Shown in pieces: positions 1 through 9,615 of a DNA stretch of 43,590 bases (position 1 is its first letter; each line of letters starts with the position of its first letter). Source of the stretch: Syntrophaceae bacterium UBA2251 (GTDB lineage Bacteria; Desulfobacterota; Syntrophia; Syntrophales; UBA2251); contig DDXV01000075.1 in assembly GCA_002347815.1 (NCBI GenBank), forward strand, positions 1 through 43,590. Direction: 5' to 3'. The translations under genes were made by a program, and so were the position numbers. The notes beneath the pieces were generated by a model. That model ran no database searches. It was not told where the DNA came from and worked only from the letters and a program-made list of their open reading frames with translations.

Positions 1-86
1 ATTTGTTAGTGACAGTTTTTTGTGTAAAATTGTTGCGGCGGTCGTGGATTGACGGGAATTCAAGGGGGATGCGCGGGTCGATTCAG

Positions 87-118
87 GGAAGCCCGGCCAC
101 ATGGCCGGGTTTCCTTTG
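87..118 (+). terminator. Intrinsic terminator of a gene left of the window
   Basis: A 12-bp stem (87-98 with 103-114, one G-U pair) encloses the loop ACAT and is followed by a short T-rich stretch. No gene lies between base 1 and this hairpin, so it most likely ends a transcript entering from the left. Confidence 0.7.
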
Positions 119-272
119 TCCGGCAGGCCCCGGCTGCATCCTTCTGAAGGGGCCGCGACTCCCCCGGCGCGCGCCGGCGTCCGTCGGGCTCCGTCGGGCG
201 ACCTGTCCGGATTAGTTTTGGTAATCAACAGGTTGCAAAGTCGTGCGAGGGCTGGAGAAAACGATATTTGGC

Positions 273-301
273 TTGACAAGCCGGGACCTTTGCGTTACGT
301 G
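273..301 (+). promoter_or_regulatory. Candidate sigma70-type promoter of the mutase operon
   Basis: A perfect TTGACA (273-278) is followed after 17 bases by TACGTG (296-301), a weak -10. The -35 box lies inside the near-palindrome GGCTTGACAAGCC, which also occurs (as GCTTGACAAGC) at the tRNA-Leu promoter near 8207. Transcription from here would leave a leader of about 185 bases before the mutase start. Confidence 0.45.
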
Positions 302-493
302 TAGGCGCTAAAAAAACGCCTGTTCGACGGGCGCGGACGGCAGGAATGACGGTCCGGTCTGTTTCCTGGTGAAAAAACCCTCCGGAAACGGTTCGTTGAC
401 GTAACCACGCTGAACGGGGCGCAGCCGCTCCGATTCCCGCCCGCCGGCATGCCCCCGCATCGGTTTCAAGGGAGGCCAAGGAGGATTCAAGAC

Positions 494-2176
<1,683 letters not shown>

Positions 2177-2237
2177 GCGCGGCCCGGGGAAACCCGATCC
2201 CGCCCGCGCTCAGGGGAGATTTTGGGGAGGCGCAGGG

Positions 2238-2282
2238 TCGAAAAAGGTCCGGCGCGCCGGGGGATCCCGATTCCCGATGGAC
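2238..2282 (+). repeat. Dispersed intergenic repeat, copy 1
   Basis: This segment between the two mutase subunit genes resembles, in the opposite orientation, 23860-23905 and more weakly 28257-28290. The shared core is GAAAAAGG followed by a CGCGCCGGG segment and ATC-CGATT. All three copies lie between genes. Confidence 0.4.
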
Positions 2283-2319
2283 GGCGGCGGGTTTTAAAGA
2301 GAAACGATCGAGGTAAGCT

Positions 2320-2721
2320 ATGTCGAGAAAGATACGCATCATGGTGGCCAAGCCGGGGCTCGACGGCCATGACCGGGGGGCCCGGGTTCTGGCCCGGTGT
2401 TTCCGGGATGCCGGCTTCGAGGTCATCTACACCGGGTGCCACCAGACGCCGGAACAGATCGCCGCGGCGGCCATCCAGGAGGACGTCGATCTGGTCGGAT
2501 TGAGCTGCCTGTCCGGGGCCCACCGCTATCTCTTCCCCCGGGTGGTGGAGCTGCTCCGGGAGCAGGGGGCGTCGGACATCACGGTGATCGGCGGCGGCAT
2601 CATTCCGGAGCAGGACTTCCCGCTGCTCAAGGACGCCGGCCTGAAGGCGATCTTCACCCCGGGCGCCACCCTGGAGGAGATCGTCGCCTGGGTCCGGGAA
2701 AACGTGGGGCCCCAGGGTTGA
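2320..2721 (+). CDS. Cobalamin-binding small subunit of the acyl-CoA mutase
   Basis: This is a 133-aa stand-alone B12-binding domain that would pair with the large subunit at 494 to form the active mutase. It has the base-off signature DGHDRG near residues 15-20, whose His replaces the lower cobalamin ligand, then an LSCLSG segment and a GGGIIP loop that bracket the nucleotide tail in this fold. Its length fits HcmB/IcmB-type or archaeal-type small subunits. ATG at 2320 follows AACGATCGAGGTAAGCT, with GAGG about 8 bases upstream. It lies 143 bases after the large subunit, and the gap holds an intergenic repeat. Confidence 0.93.
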   Translation: MSRKIRIMVAKPGLDGHDRGARVLARCFRDAGFEVIYTGCHQTPEQIAAAAIQEDVDLVGLSCLSGAHRYLFPRVVELLREQGASDITVIGGGIIPEQDFPLLKDAGLKAIFTPGATLEEIVAWVRENVGPQG

Positions 2722-2765
2722 CGCGGTCCGGCGCGGATCGACCGGCGGCGCACAGGGATGACGAC

Positions 2766-3737
2766 ATGGACAAGGCATCGAAAATCAGGGCCGGGGACGT
2801 CCGCACGGCGTCGCGGCTGATCCGGAACCTGGAGGATCAGCTCCCCGAAGCGACGGAGACCCTGAAGCACATCTTCCCCCATACGGGCAAGGCGCACATC
2901 GTCGGGATCACCGGCGCCCCCGGGGCGGGCAAGAGCACCCTGACCGACGCCCTCATCTCCTCCTTCCGCCATCAAAATCGAACCGTCGGCGTTCTGGCCG
3001 TCGACCCGACGAGCCCCTTCACCGGCGGCGCCATCCTGGGCGACCGCATCCGCATGCAGCGCCACGCGGAGGATCCCGGCGTCTTCGTCCGCAGCCTCGC
3101 CACGCGCGGCGCCCTGGGCGGTCTTTCGAAGGCCGTGGGCGACGCCGTGCACATCCTGGACGCCATGGGCAAGGACATCATCATGGTCGAGACCGTCGGC
3201 ACGGGCCAGCAGGAGGTCGAGATCATCAACCATTCCCACACGGTCGTCGTCGTCATGGTGCCGGGCATGGGCGACGAGATCCAGGCCATCAAGGCCGGGA
3301 TCCTGGAGATCGCCGATATCTTCATCGTCAACAAGGCGGACCGCGACGGGGCGCGGCAGCTCCACCGGGAGCTGCAGATGATGCTCGACATGGCGAATCT
3401 GAAACCCGGCGCGTGGCGCCCCCCGATCGTCATGGTGGAGAACGTCTTCCAGCCGGAGGCGTTCACCGAGCAGATGGAGGAGGCGTCCCGCCAGATCGAC
3501 GCGCACTACCGGTATCTCATCGAGAGCGAACGGATGGAGGACCGGATGCGCCGCCAGGTCCTGGTGGAGATCAACGAGGCGATCCGGGCGAGCATCCTGG
3601 AGCCGGTGCTGAAAGACCTTGTCGCAAGCGGCGAACTGGACCGGATGATGTCCGCGCTCTTCAAGAAGGAGTCCGACCCCTACTCCCTGGCCGAGCGGGC
3701 GGCGAAGCGGTATCTGAAGAAGGAGTTCCTCGCGTGA
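2766..3737 (+). CDS. meaB: MeaB-type G-protein chaperone of the B12 mutase
   Basis: This 323-aa GTPase belongs to the MeaB/ArgK/MMAA family, which loads intact adenosylcobalamin onto acyl-CoA mutases and ejects damaged cofactor. Walker A GAPGAGKST is at residues 50-58. DPTSPFTGG and METVGTGQQEVE-type switch segments follow, then the guanine-specificity motif NKAD. The gene follows the small subunit by 44 bases and its stop overlaps the next start (GTGA), so the four genes form one translational unit. Isobutyryl-CoA mutases also use a MeaB-type partner, which can be fused (IcmF) or separate. Its presence therefore does not decide between methylmalonyl and isobutyryl substrate. Confidence 0.95.
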   Translation: MDKASKIRAGDVRTASRLIRNLEDQLPEATETLKHIFPHTGKAHIVGITGAPGAGKSTLTDALISSFRHQNRTVGVLAVDPTSPFTGGAILGDRIRMQRHAEDPGVFVRSLATRGALGGLSKAVGDAVHILDAMGKDIIMVETVGTGQQEVEIINHSHTVVVVMVPGMGDEIQAIKAGILEIADIFIVNKADRDGARQLHRELQMMLDMANLKPGAWRPPIVMVENVFQPEAFTEQMEEASRQIDAHYRYLIESERMEDRMRRQVLVEINEAIRASILEPVLKDLVASGELDRMMSALFKKESDPYSLAERAAKRYLKKEFLA

Positions 3738-4375
3738 CGGAGCCGATCCGGAACAAGAAGGCGGTCAAGTCCCCCCGTTCCGTCCGGTGCAAGGCCGCTT
3801 CCGCAATGCCGCGGTCGGAGGCCGCTCCGGCGGTCGCGGCGTCGCCGGGTCGGCCGCGCCGGGGCCTCGTCATGGTCGTGACGGGCGACGGCAAGGGGAA
3901 GACGACGTCGGCCCTGGGCCAGGCGCTGCGGGCGCTGGGACACGGCTACCGCGTCGCCATGTTCCAGTTCATGAAGGGGCGCAAATACGGGGAACTCCTG
4001 GCCGCGGAGAATCACCTCCCGGGGCTCGTCATCCGCCTCTGCGGCCTCGACAGCTTCGTGATGCGGGACCGCCCGGCGCCGGTGGACGTGGAGATGGCCC
4101 GCGAGGGGTTCGCGCAAGCGCGGCAGGCGGTTCTTTCCGGGGCGTACGACATGGTCATCCTGGACGAGATCAACGTGGCCGTCGATTTCAGGCTGCTTCC
4201 GCTCAAAGACGTGCTCGACCTGGTCGCCGAGAAGCCCCCCGCCCTGGACCTGATCCTCACCGGACGCTACGCCGCCCCGGAGCTGATTGCCGTCGCCGAT
4301 ACGGTCAGCGAAATCCGGGAGGTCAAGCACCATTACGCCGCCGGCGTCAAGGACCGGGCGGGCATCGAGTACTGA
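3734..4375 (+). CDS. cobO: Cob(I)yrinic acid a,c-diamide (corrinoid) adenosyltransferase
   Basis: This 213-aa CobO/CobA/BtuR-family enzyme transfers the adenosyl group of ATP to cob(I)alamin to make coenzyme B12. The P-loop GDGKGKTTS starts near residue 52; ILDEIN (Walker-B-like) and LTGR segments follow. The GTG start overlaps the meaB stop by 4 bases and has AAGAAGGAG 8 bases upstream, which indicates translational coupling. The first 43 or so residues are a basic, Pro/Ala/Arg-rich extension before the usual family start. Its position in the operon suggests dedicated cofactor supply to the mutase. Confidence 0.93.
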   Translation: MTEPIRNKKAVKSPRSVRCKAASAMPRSEAAPAVAASPGRPRRGLVMVVTGDGKGKTTSALGQALRALGHGYRVAMFQFMKGRKYGELLAAENHLPGLVIRLCGLDSFVMRDRPAPVDVEMAREGFAQARQAVLSGAYDMVILDEINVAVDFRLLPLKDVLDLVAEKPPALDLILTGRYAAPELIAVADTVSEIREVKHHYAAGVKDRAGIEY

Positions 4376-4395
4376 CGGGCCGGAAGGGAGGCGCG

Positions 4396-5068
4396 ATGCC
4401 GAAGGCAGAGATGTCCCGCGAACAGCTTCTGATCGTGATCGCCGACCGCGGCAGAAGATCGAGACCCTCGAGCAGGCCGGGAGCGCCCCCCGCTTCGACG
4501 AAAACTTCTACAAGACGCTCGCCAACAGTTCCCAGGCCGGCGTCTACATCATGCAGGACCGCAAGTTCCAGTTCGTGAACCCCCACATCCAGGATTACGC
4601 AGGCTACTCGGAGACCGAGATGCTGGGGATGAACCCCGTCAGCATCATCCATCCCGTGGACCGCGCCCAGGCCCGGAAGAACGCCGTCCGGATGCTCAAG
4701 GGGCAGCGGTTTTCGCCGTACGAATTCCGGATCATCACCGGCGACGGCCGGATCAAGTGGATTCTCGAATCGGTCACCGCCATCTCCTACAACGGCCGGC
4801 CGGCGGTTCTGGGCAACTCCATGAACGTGACCAAGCAGAAGGAGGCCCGCAACCGCCTGGAAGAGCTGGAGGCCCTCGAGTCCTCCATCCTGGACGCCAT
4901 CCCCCATGCCGTGATCGGCCTGCACAACCGGGAGTTCATCTTCGCCAACAACGCCGTCCGGTCCGTGTTCGGGTGGCGCCCGGAGGAGCTCATCGGCAAG
5001 GGCGTGCGCCTCCTGTACCGCGGCGACGAGGACTCCGAGGCGATCGCCGGAAAGTTCTACGCGACCCT
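4396..5068 (+). pseudogene. PAS-domain sensor protein, frameshifted and truncated
   Basis: ATG at 4396 has a strong site (GGAAGGGAGG) and reads MPKAEMSREQLLIVIADR. The frame then shifts near 4450-4455: losing one base in GCGGCAGAAG would explain why the continuation, starting QKIETLEQ, is in another frame. The shifted frame encodes a full PAS/PAC module (VYIMQDRKFQFVNP through YNGRPAVLGNSMNVTKQ) and the start of a second PAS domain (SSILDAIPHAVIGL to RLLYRGDED). The second PAS stops abruptly at FYATL (about 5067), exactly where the synthetase start codon begins. No output domain remains. This is a broken gene or a local assembly error. No slippery heptamer suggesting programmed frameshifting is visible. 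Confidence 0.7.
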
Positions 5069-7087
5069 ATGGAGCATGAGTGCAAGGAGCTTCTCGAAGG
5101 CATGGGGATCGCCACGACGGGCTACCTCGTGGCCGGCTCCGAAGACGAGGCGGTGGAGATGGCCAATGCCGTCGGCTACCCCGTCGTCCTCAAGATCGTC
5201 TCCCCCGACGTCGTGCACAAGACCGACGCGGGCGGCGTGAAGCTCAACCTCAAGCACGCCGAAGACGTCCGCCGGGGCTATCAGGCGATCGTCGGCGCCT
5301 TCAAGTATCAGCACATCGTCGGCGTCTCCGTCCAGAAGATGGCCGCCCCCGGCGTCGAGGCCATCATCGGCGTCACCCGCGACCCCAGCTTCGGCCCGGT
5401 CCTGATGTTCGGTCTGGGCGGCGTGTTCGTGGAGGTCCTGAAGGACGTGACCTTCCGGGTCCTGCCCGTCACCGAGGCCGACATCGCCGAGATGATCGGG
5501 GAGATCAAGGGCTACCCCCTGCTCAAGGGGCGCCGGGGCGTGTCCGTGGACATCCCGGCCTTGAAGGCCCTGCTTATGAAGATCTCCGAGCTCGTCATGG
5601 CCTTCCCGGAGATCGGCGAACTCGACCTGAACCCGGTTTTCCTCTACCCCGAGGGCAACGTCGCCGTAGACGCCCGGATCTTCGTCCGGGACGCGGAAGA
5701 CGCCGCACCGGCCCGCGCGGCGAAGAAACAGAACATGCGCGACTTCTTCTACCCCAAGAGCATCGCCGTGCTCGGCGCTTCGGGCGTGCCGGGGAAGCTG
5801 GGCTACAACGTCTTCCGCAACCTGATCTTCCATGAATTCAAGGGGAAGATCTACCCCATCAACGCGAAGAACGACTACGTCCAGGGGGTGAAGGCCCACA
5901 AGAACATCCTGGACGTGCCCGATCCCGTGGATCTGGCCATCGTCCTGGTTCCGGCGGGCGCCGCCCAGGCCGCGGTGGAGGACTGCTGCAGGAAGGGCGT
6001 CCGGTTCCTCGTCGTGGAGACGGCGGGTTTCGCCGAGACGGGCGAGGAGGGCAAGAAGGTTCATGCCCGCATCAAGGAGATCATCGAGGCGAACGGCTGC
6101 CGGGTGCTCGGCCCCAACTGCTCCGGCGTCATCAACACCCACCACAACATGGTGCAGTCCATCGGTCTGATCGAGGAACTGGGCAAGGGCAACGTCGGCA
6201 TGGTGGCCCAGGCCGGCGCGTACGCCGCGGGGATCATCACGGGACTCCGGCACGTCCTGGATTTCGGGATCGCGGCCACCATCGGCAACAAGATGGACAT
6301 CAGCGAGGCCGACCTGCTCGAATACCCGGGTCAGGACGACCACATCGACGTCATCGCCATGTAAATGGAGGACATGAAGAGCGGCCGCCGATTCATCGGC
6401 GTGGCGAGCGAGGTGACGAAGAAGAAGCCCCTCATCGTCCTGAAGAACGGCCGGACCGAGGCGGGCAAGAAGGCCGTCTCCTCGCACACGGCGTCGCTCG
6501 CCGGCAACGACACGATCAACACGGCGGCCTTCCGGCAGTCCGGCGCCATCCGCGCCCGCGACAACGAGCACATGTTCGGCCTCATGAAGGCCTTCAGCAA
6601 GCAGCCCCTGCCGAAGGGCGACGGGATCCTCGTCATCACCTGCACCGGCTCCCTGGGCGTGGCCGCGACGGACGTCGCGTACCTGAACGGGATGCGCCTG
6701 GGCGACCTCGAACCCCATCTGAAGACGCGCCTGATGGAGCTCCTGCCCGACTATGTCAAGACGCTGAACCCCGTGGACTACTCCTTCAGCATGGATCCGG
6801 AACAGCTCGTCAAGACGATCGAGATCGGCGTCGAGAGCGAGGACATCGGCGGCTTCATCGTCGTCATCCAGGGCGAAATCCTGGACCGGTTCGTCGAGCC
6901 GCTCAGGGCCGTCGACGCCAAGGGCAAGCCGATCCTGTCCTGCGTTGCCTGCAAGGAATTCATGATGGACGACGTGATCAAGATGGAAAAGGCGGGCATC
7001 CCCGTCTGCTCCACGGTCGAGATGGCGACGGAGGTCATGGCGGACATGTACCGGTTCGGGTTAAGGAAGGCGAATCAGGAGCAATAA
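5069..7087 (+). pseudogene. ADP-forming acyl-CoA (acetate-CoA) synthetase, interrupted by an in-frame TAA
   Basis: Read through, this is a 672-residue ADP-forming synthetase that would turn acyl-CoA, ADP and Pi into acid, CoA and ATP. It has ATP-grasp first (residues 1-215), then CoA-binding (from about 223, MRDFFYPKSIAVLGASG), then the succinyl-CoA-ligase-like part with the phospho-His motif SSHTASLAG (His about 473). A TAA at 6362-6364 divides it into 431 and 240 aa in the same frame. The intact paralogue at 9616 has Tyr at this position (GLYLES against AM-stop-MED), so a TAC to TAA change is likely. An ATG follows the stop directly, so reinitiation is conceivable. The start at 5069 has no ribosome binding site and abuts the truncated PAS gene, so true N-terminal sequence may be missing. 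Confidence 0.8.
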
Positions 7088-7153
7088 TCCCAGCAGTCTT
7101 CTCCCCCTCTCCCGGCGGGAGCCGGTTTTCCGAAGCGAACGCCGGGGGAGGAT

Positions 7154-8077
7154 TTATTCCAGGATTCGGCGGGCCTGGTCGATGTCCTTTCGGATCTGGG
7201 CGACCAGCGCGGCCGGACCGTCGAACTTGACCTCCCCCCGCAGGCGCTCGATGAACTGCACCTCGAGGGGTTCGCCGTAGATGTCGCCGGTGAAGCCGAG
7301 GAGATAGACCTCGATGGACCGGCGCCCGTCGCCGAAGGTGGGATTCTCGCCGATGTTGAGGACGCCCGCGTACGACCCGGCGGAGACGCGGGCGCGGACG
7401 GCGTAGACGCCCCGGGCGGGCACGAGGACCTTCTCCGGTTCGAGGTTGGCCGTGGGGAAGCCGAGTCCGGCGCCGCGCCGGCGCCCCACCACCACGCGGC
7501 CCGCGAGGTTGTAAGGCCGGCCGAGCATGGCGGCGGCCTGGGAAACCTCTCCCGCCAGGATCGCCTCCCGGATTGCCGTGCTGCTGATGATCGTCTCCCC
7601 GATCTTGAAGGCGTTGACGACGTCGACCGCAAACCCCAGCTTCCGCCCCATCGTCTTCAGGAACGCCTCGTTCCCCTCCCTTCCCCGGCCGAAGGTGTAG
7701 TCGTGCCCGATCGTCACCTTGCGGACCGCGAGCGCCCCGATCAGGATGTCCTCGACGAACGAGGTTGCCGTCCGGGCCGCGAAATCCAGGCTGAAGGGGA
7801 CCAGCCACACGGCGTCCACGCCGGCCGCCTCGATGAGGCGGAGCTTCTCCGCGGGCGTCGTGATCAGGTAGAAGGGCCGGTGCTCCGGGTGGAGGACCTG
7901 CTTGGGGTGCGGCTCGAACGTCATCACGACGGCGGGGCCGCCCAAGCGCCGGGCGTCGGCGATGACCTTCTCGAAAATCTGCCGGTGTCCGATGTGAACC
8001 CCGTCGAAGTTGCCGATGGTGATGACGGCGCCCTTCAGGTCCGGGGGAACGTTCTGGAGGGTGTTGACGATTTTCAT
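7154..8077 (-). CDS. ribF: Bifunctional riboflavin kinase / FAD synthetase
   Basis: This 307-aa RibF phosphorylates riboflavin to FMN and adenylates FMN to FAD. The N-terminal nucleotidyltransferase half shows GNFDGVHIGH (near residue 22), TFEPHP and the ISSTAIR segment. The C-terminal kinase half shows GRPY, GFPTAN and the NIGENPTFG loop. Length and motif order are normal for the family. It is transcribed towards, and converges with, the broken synthetase. FAD supply suits a neighbourhood rich in flavoproteins, but ribF is a housekeeping gene and the link may be coincidental. Confidence 0.96.
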   Translation of the reverse strand: MKIVNTLQNVPPDLKGAVITIGNFDGVHIGHRQIFEKVIADARRLGGPAVVMTFEPHPKQVLHPEHRPFYLITTPAEKLRLIEAAGVDAVWLVPFSLDFAARTATSFVEDILIGALAVRKVTIGHDYTFGRGREGNEAFLKTMGRKLGFAVDVVNAFKIGETIISSTAIREAILAGEVSQAAAMLGRPYNLAGRVVVGRRRGAGLGFPTANLEPEKVLVPARGVYAVRARVSAGSYAGVLNIGENPTFGDGRRSIEVYLLGFTGDIYGEPLEVQFIERLRGEVKFDGPAALVAQIRKDIDQARRILE

Positions 8078-8208
8078 GGGGGGCTTCGTATCCTTCCACT
8101 GCTTTTTGCGGGGCTAACATATGCACTGCACGCCGGAATATCAAGGCAAATCTGAGGCGCCCGCGAAACGTCGTCGTCGCCGTCCGGGGCTGTTGACCCC
8201 AATTTTGC

Positions 8209-8237
8209 TTGACAAGCCTCGCCCGCTCAGGTAGGGA
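8209..8237 (+). promoter_or_regulatory. Promoter of tRNA-Leu
   Basis: TTGACA (8209-8214) and TAGGGA (8232-8237) are separated by exactly 17 bases and lie about 25 bases upstream of the tRNA. The same spacing with TAGGGT occurs before the regulator at 35813. Confidence 0.6.
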
Positions 8238-8261
8238 ATAGCCGCTCTTTGTCGAAGGCGC

Positions 8262-8348
8262 GCCGAAGTGGCGGAATTGGTAGACGCGCTAGGTTCAGGG
8301 TCTAGTGGGCGTACGCCTGTCCGGGTTCAAATCCCGGCTTCGGCACCA
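8262..8348 (+). tRNA. tRNA-Leu (CAG anticodon)
   Basis: The acceptor stem GCCGAAG (8262-8268) pairs with CTTCGGC (8338-8344), followed by discriminator A and an encoded CCA. The anticodon stem CTAGG/TCTAG holds the loop TTCAGGG with anticodon CAG. A long class II variable arm (GGGCGTACGCCT) and the T arm CCGGGTTCAAATCCCGG complete the cloverleaf. Everything fits leucine. Confidence 0.97.
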
Positions 8349-8446
8349 TTTGAAACGAAGAGGCGAAGGGGGTTGACTGAGGCATCGGTTGACCCTCTTT
8401 CACATTGGGGCGTTTGGCTTCATTTTCTCCCGGAAAGGAGCAGGCG

Positions 8447-9484
8447 ATGAAACTGAAAAAAATCGGTTCCATTCTGGCGGTCGTCTCCGTGGTGTTGATG
8501 GGTTCGATGGGGTTCGCCCGGTCCGAGGCCCCGCCGGTCCCGGCCGGCGGCACGGAGCAGGTAGTCCGGGATCAGGCCTCGCATCCGGCCGCCCCTTACG
8601 TCGAGGCGGCGGAAATGTTAGCTTTGGCGGCCACGGCTGTCAACGTGGCGGAAACGTTAGCTTCGGCGACCCCGGTTGTCAAAGCGGGGGAGACGACCGC
8701 TGCGGCGGTTCCGGTCGTCAAGGCGGCGGAAACGCCGGCCAGGGCGGCGCCCGTCGCCAGCCGCGCCTGGACGGTCGGCCCTGAGCTGTACTACGCCGAC
8801 TACAGGGAATCCAGCGGGATTGAACAGGACGGGATGATGTACGGGATCGCGTCTTCCTTCACCTACCGCAAGGGGCTGATGGCGCGGGGCGAGGTGAGGC
8901 TCGCCTACGGGGAGCTGGATTACGACGGCTCCACCTGGGGCGGCCGCCGGCTGTCCATCGACAACATCCCCAACCTCGTGTTCGAGTTCCGGGGGACCGT
9001 CGGCTACGACTTCGCGGTTTCCAGGAACGTGACGCTGACACCCTACCTGGGGTTCGCCTTCCGGTACCTGGATGACAACGCGCAGGAGAAATACTACGGC
9101 GGCTACGAACGGGAATCGAGCTACATCTACAGCCCCGTCGGCCTGGAGGCCGCCGCCCGGTTCGGCCGGGGCTGGTCCCTCGTGGCGGTCGCCGAATACG
9201 ATCTGTTCTGGGTCGGCCGGCAGGAGTCGCATCTGAGCTACTACGACCGCCGGCTGAACGACATCGAAAACGAGCAGGACAGCGGCTATGGCCTGCGGGG
9301 GTCGGTGTCGATCCGGAAGACGGCCGGCAGGGTCACCTTCGCTCTGGAGCCGTTCATCCGCTACTGGGACATCGACAAATCGGATCTGGATACCCTCACG
9401 TGGAAAGGGACGCCCATCGGGCAGGCATACGAGCCCGCGAACGAGACGACCGAGGTCGGGCTCATGTTCAACGTCGTCTTTTAA
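8447..9484 (+). CDS. Outer-membrane beta-barrel protein with a repetitive N-terminal linker
   Basis: This 345-aa predicted outer-membrane protein has not been assigned to a named family. ATG at 8447 follows AAAGGAG. Residues 1-25 form a signal peptide (MKLKKIGSILAVVSVVLMGS, cleavage near FARS-EA). Residues 54-105 are four 13-residue repeats rich in Ala, Glu, Thr and Val, which look like a flexible periplasmic linker. From about residue 110 the sequence alternates aromatic and polar residues in barrel-like strands (ELYYADYRE, ARGEVRLAYGELDYDG, VGYDFAVS, LTPYLGFAFRY). It ends in the barrel-type C-terminus GLMFNVVF with terminal Phe. Its function is unknown. It is monocistronic, between tRNA-Leu and a convergent synthetase. 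Confidence 0.85.
   Translation: MKLKKIGSILAVVSVVLMGSMGFARSEAPPVPAGGTEQVVRDQASHPAAPYVEAAEMLALAATAVNVAETLASATPVVKAGETTAAAVPVVKAAETPARAAPVASRAWTVGPELYYADYRESSGIEQDGMMYGIASSFTYRKGLMARGEVRLAYGELDYDGSTWGGRRLSIDNIPNLVFEFRGTVGYDFAVSRNVTLTPYLGFAFRYLDDNAQEKYYGGYERESSYIYSPVGLEAAARFGRGWSLVAVAEYDLFWVGRQESHLSYYDRRLNDIENEQDSGYGLRGSVSIRKTAGRVTFALEPFIRYWDIDKSDLDTLTWKGTPIGQAYEPANETTEVGLMFNVVF
8606..8761 (+). repeat. Four tandem 39-bp in-frame repeats
   Basis: Units start at 8606, 8645, 8684 and 8723. Each encodes 13 residues of pattern (A/V)-(A/G)-E-(T/M)-x-A-x-A-x-x-V-(V/A)-x. Units 1 and 2 are closest to each other at DNA level (GCGGAAAYGTTAGCTT). The period is a multiple of three, so changes in copy number would keep the reading frame. 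Confidence 0.9.
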
Positions 9485-9615
9485 GCCCTGAAGTGGTGAC
9501 GCCCGGCGGCGACTTTCGACCGCGCCTGGCGCCCTGGCCCCGGCTGACGCTCCCGGAGGCGGGGCTCATATTCAGGGTCGTCGGTTTCTACCGGCACACT
9601 CCCGAATGACCCGCC

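Larger units (their letters stand above)
1..493. other. Gene-free leader before the mutase operon
   Basis: No convincing coding sequence was found in these 493 bases. The stretch holds the terminator at 87-118, a candidate promoter at 273-301 and a GC-rich untranslated leader. The small open frames here have no ribosome binding site and no recognisable protein. No cobalamin-riboswitch B12 box was seen by eye. Confidence 0.6.

Noticed and set aside
1..493. Cobalamin riboswitch controlling the B12 mutase operon
   Set aside because: No B12-box-like GCCACTG was found in the leader; the only such string nearby (about 718-726) is inside the coding sequence.
4445..4460. Programmed ribosomal frameshift in the PAS gene
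   Set aside because: No slippery heptamer or downstream pseudoknot is visible, and the gene is truncated further on, so a mutation or base-call error is simpler.
6362..6364. Recoded stop codon (selenocysteine or pyrrolysine)
   Set aside because: The codon is TAA, which is not used for either, and the paralogue has an ordinary Tyr there.
5057..6718. A 553-codon minus-strand frame across the broken synthetase
   Set aside because: Its uninterrupted length is tempting beside a damaged gene, but its composition is that of an antisense shadow and it has no domain, whereas the plus strand matches a known family on both sides of the stop.
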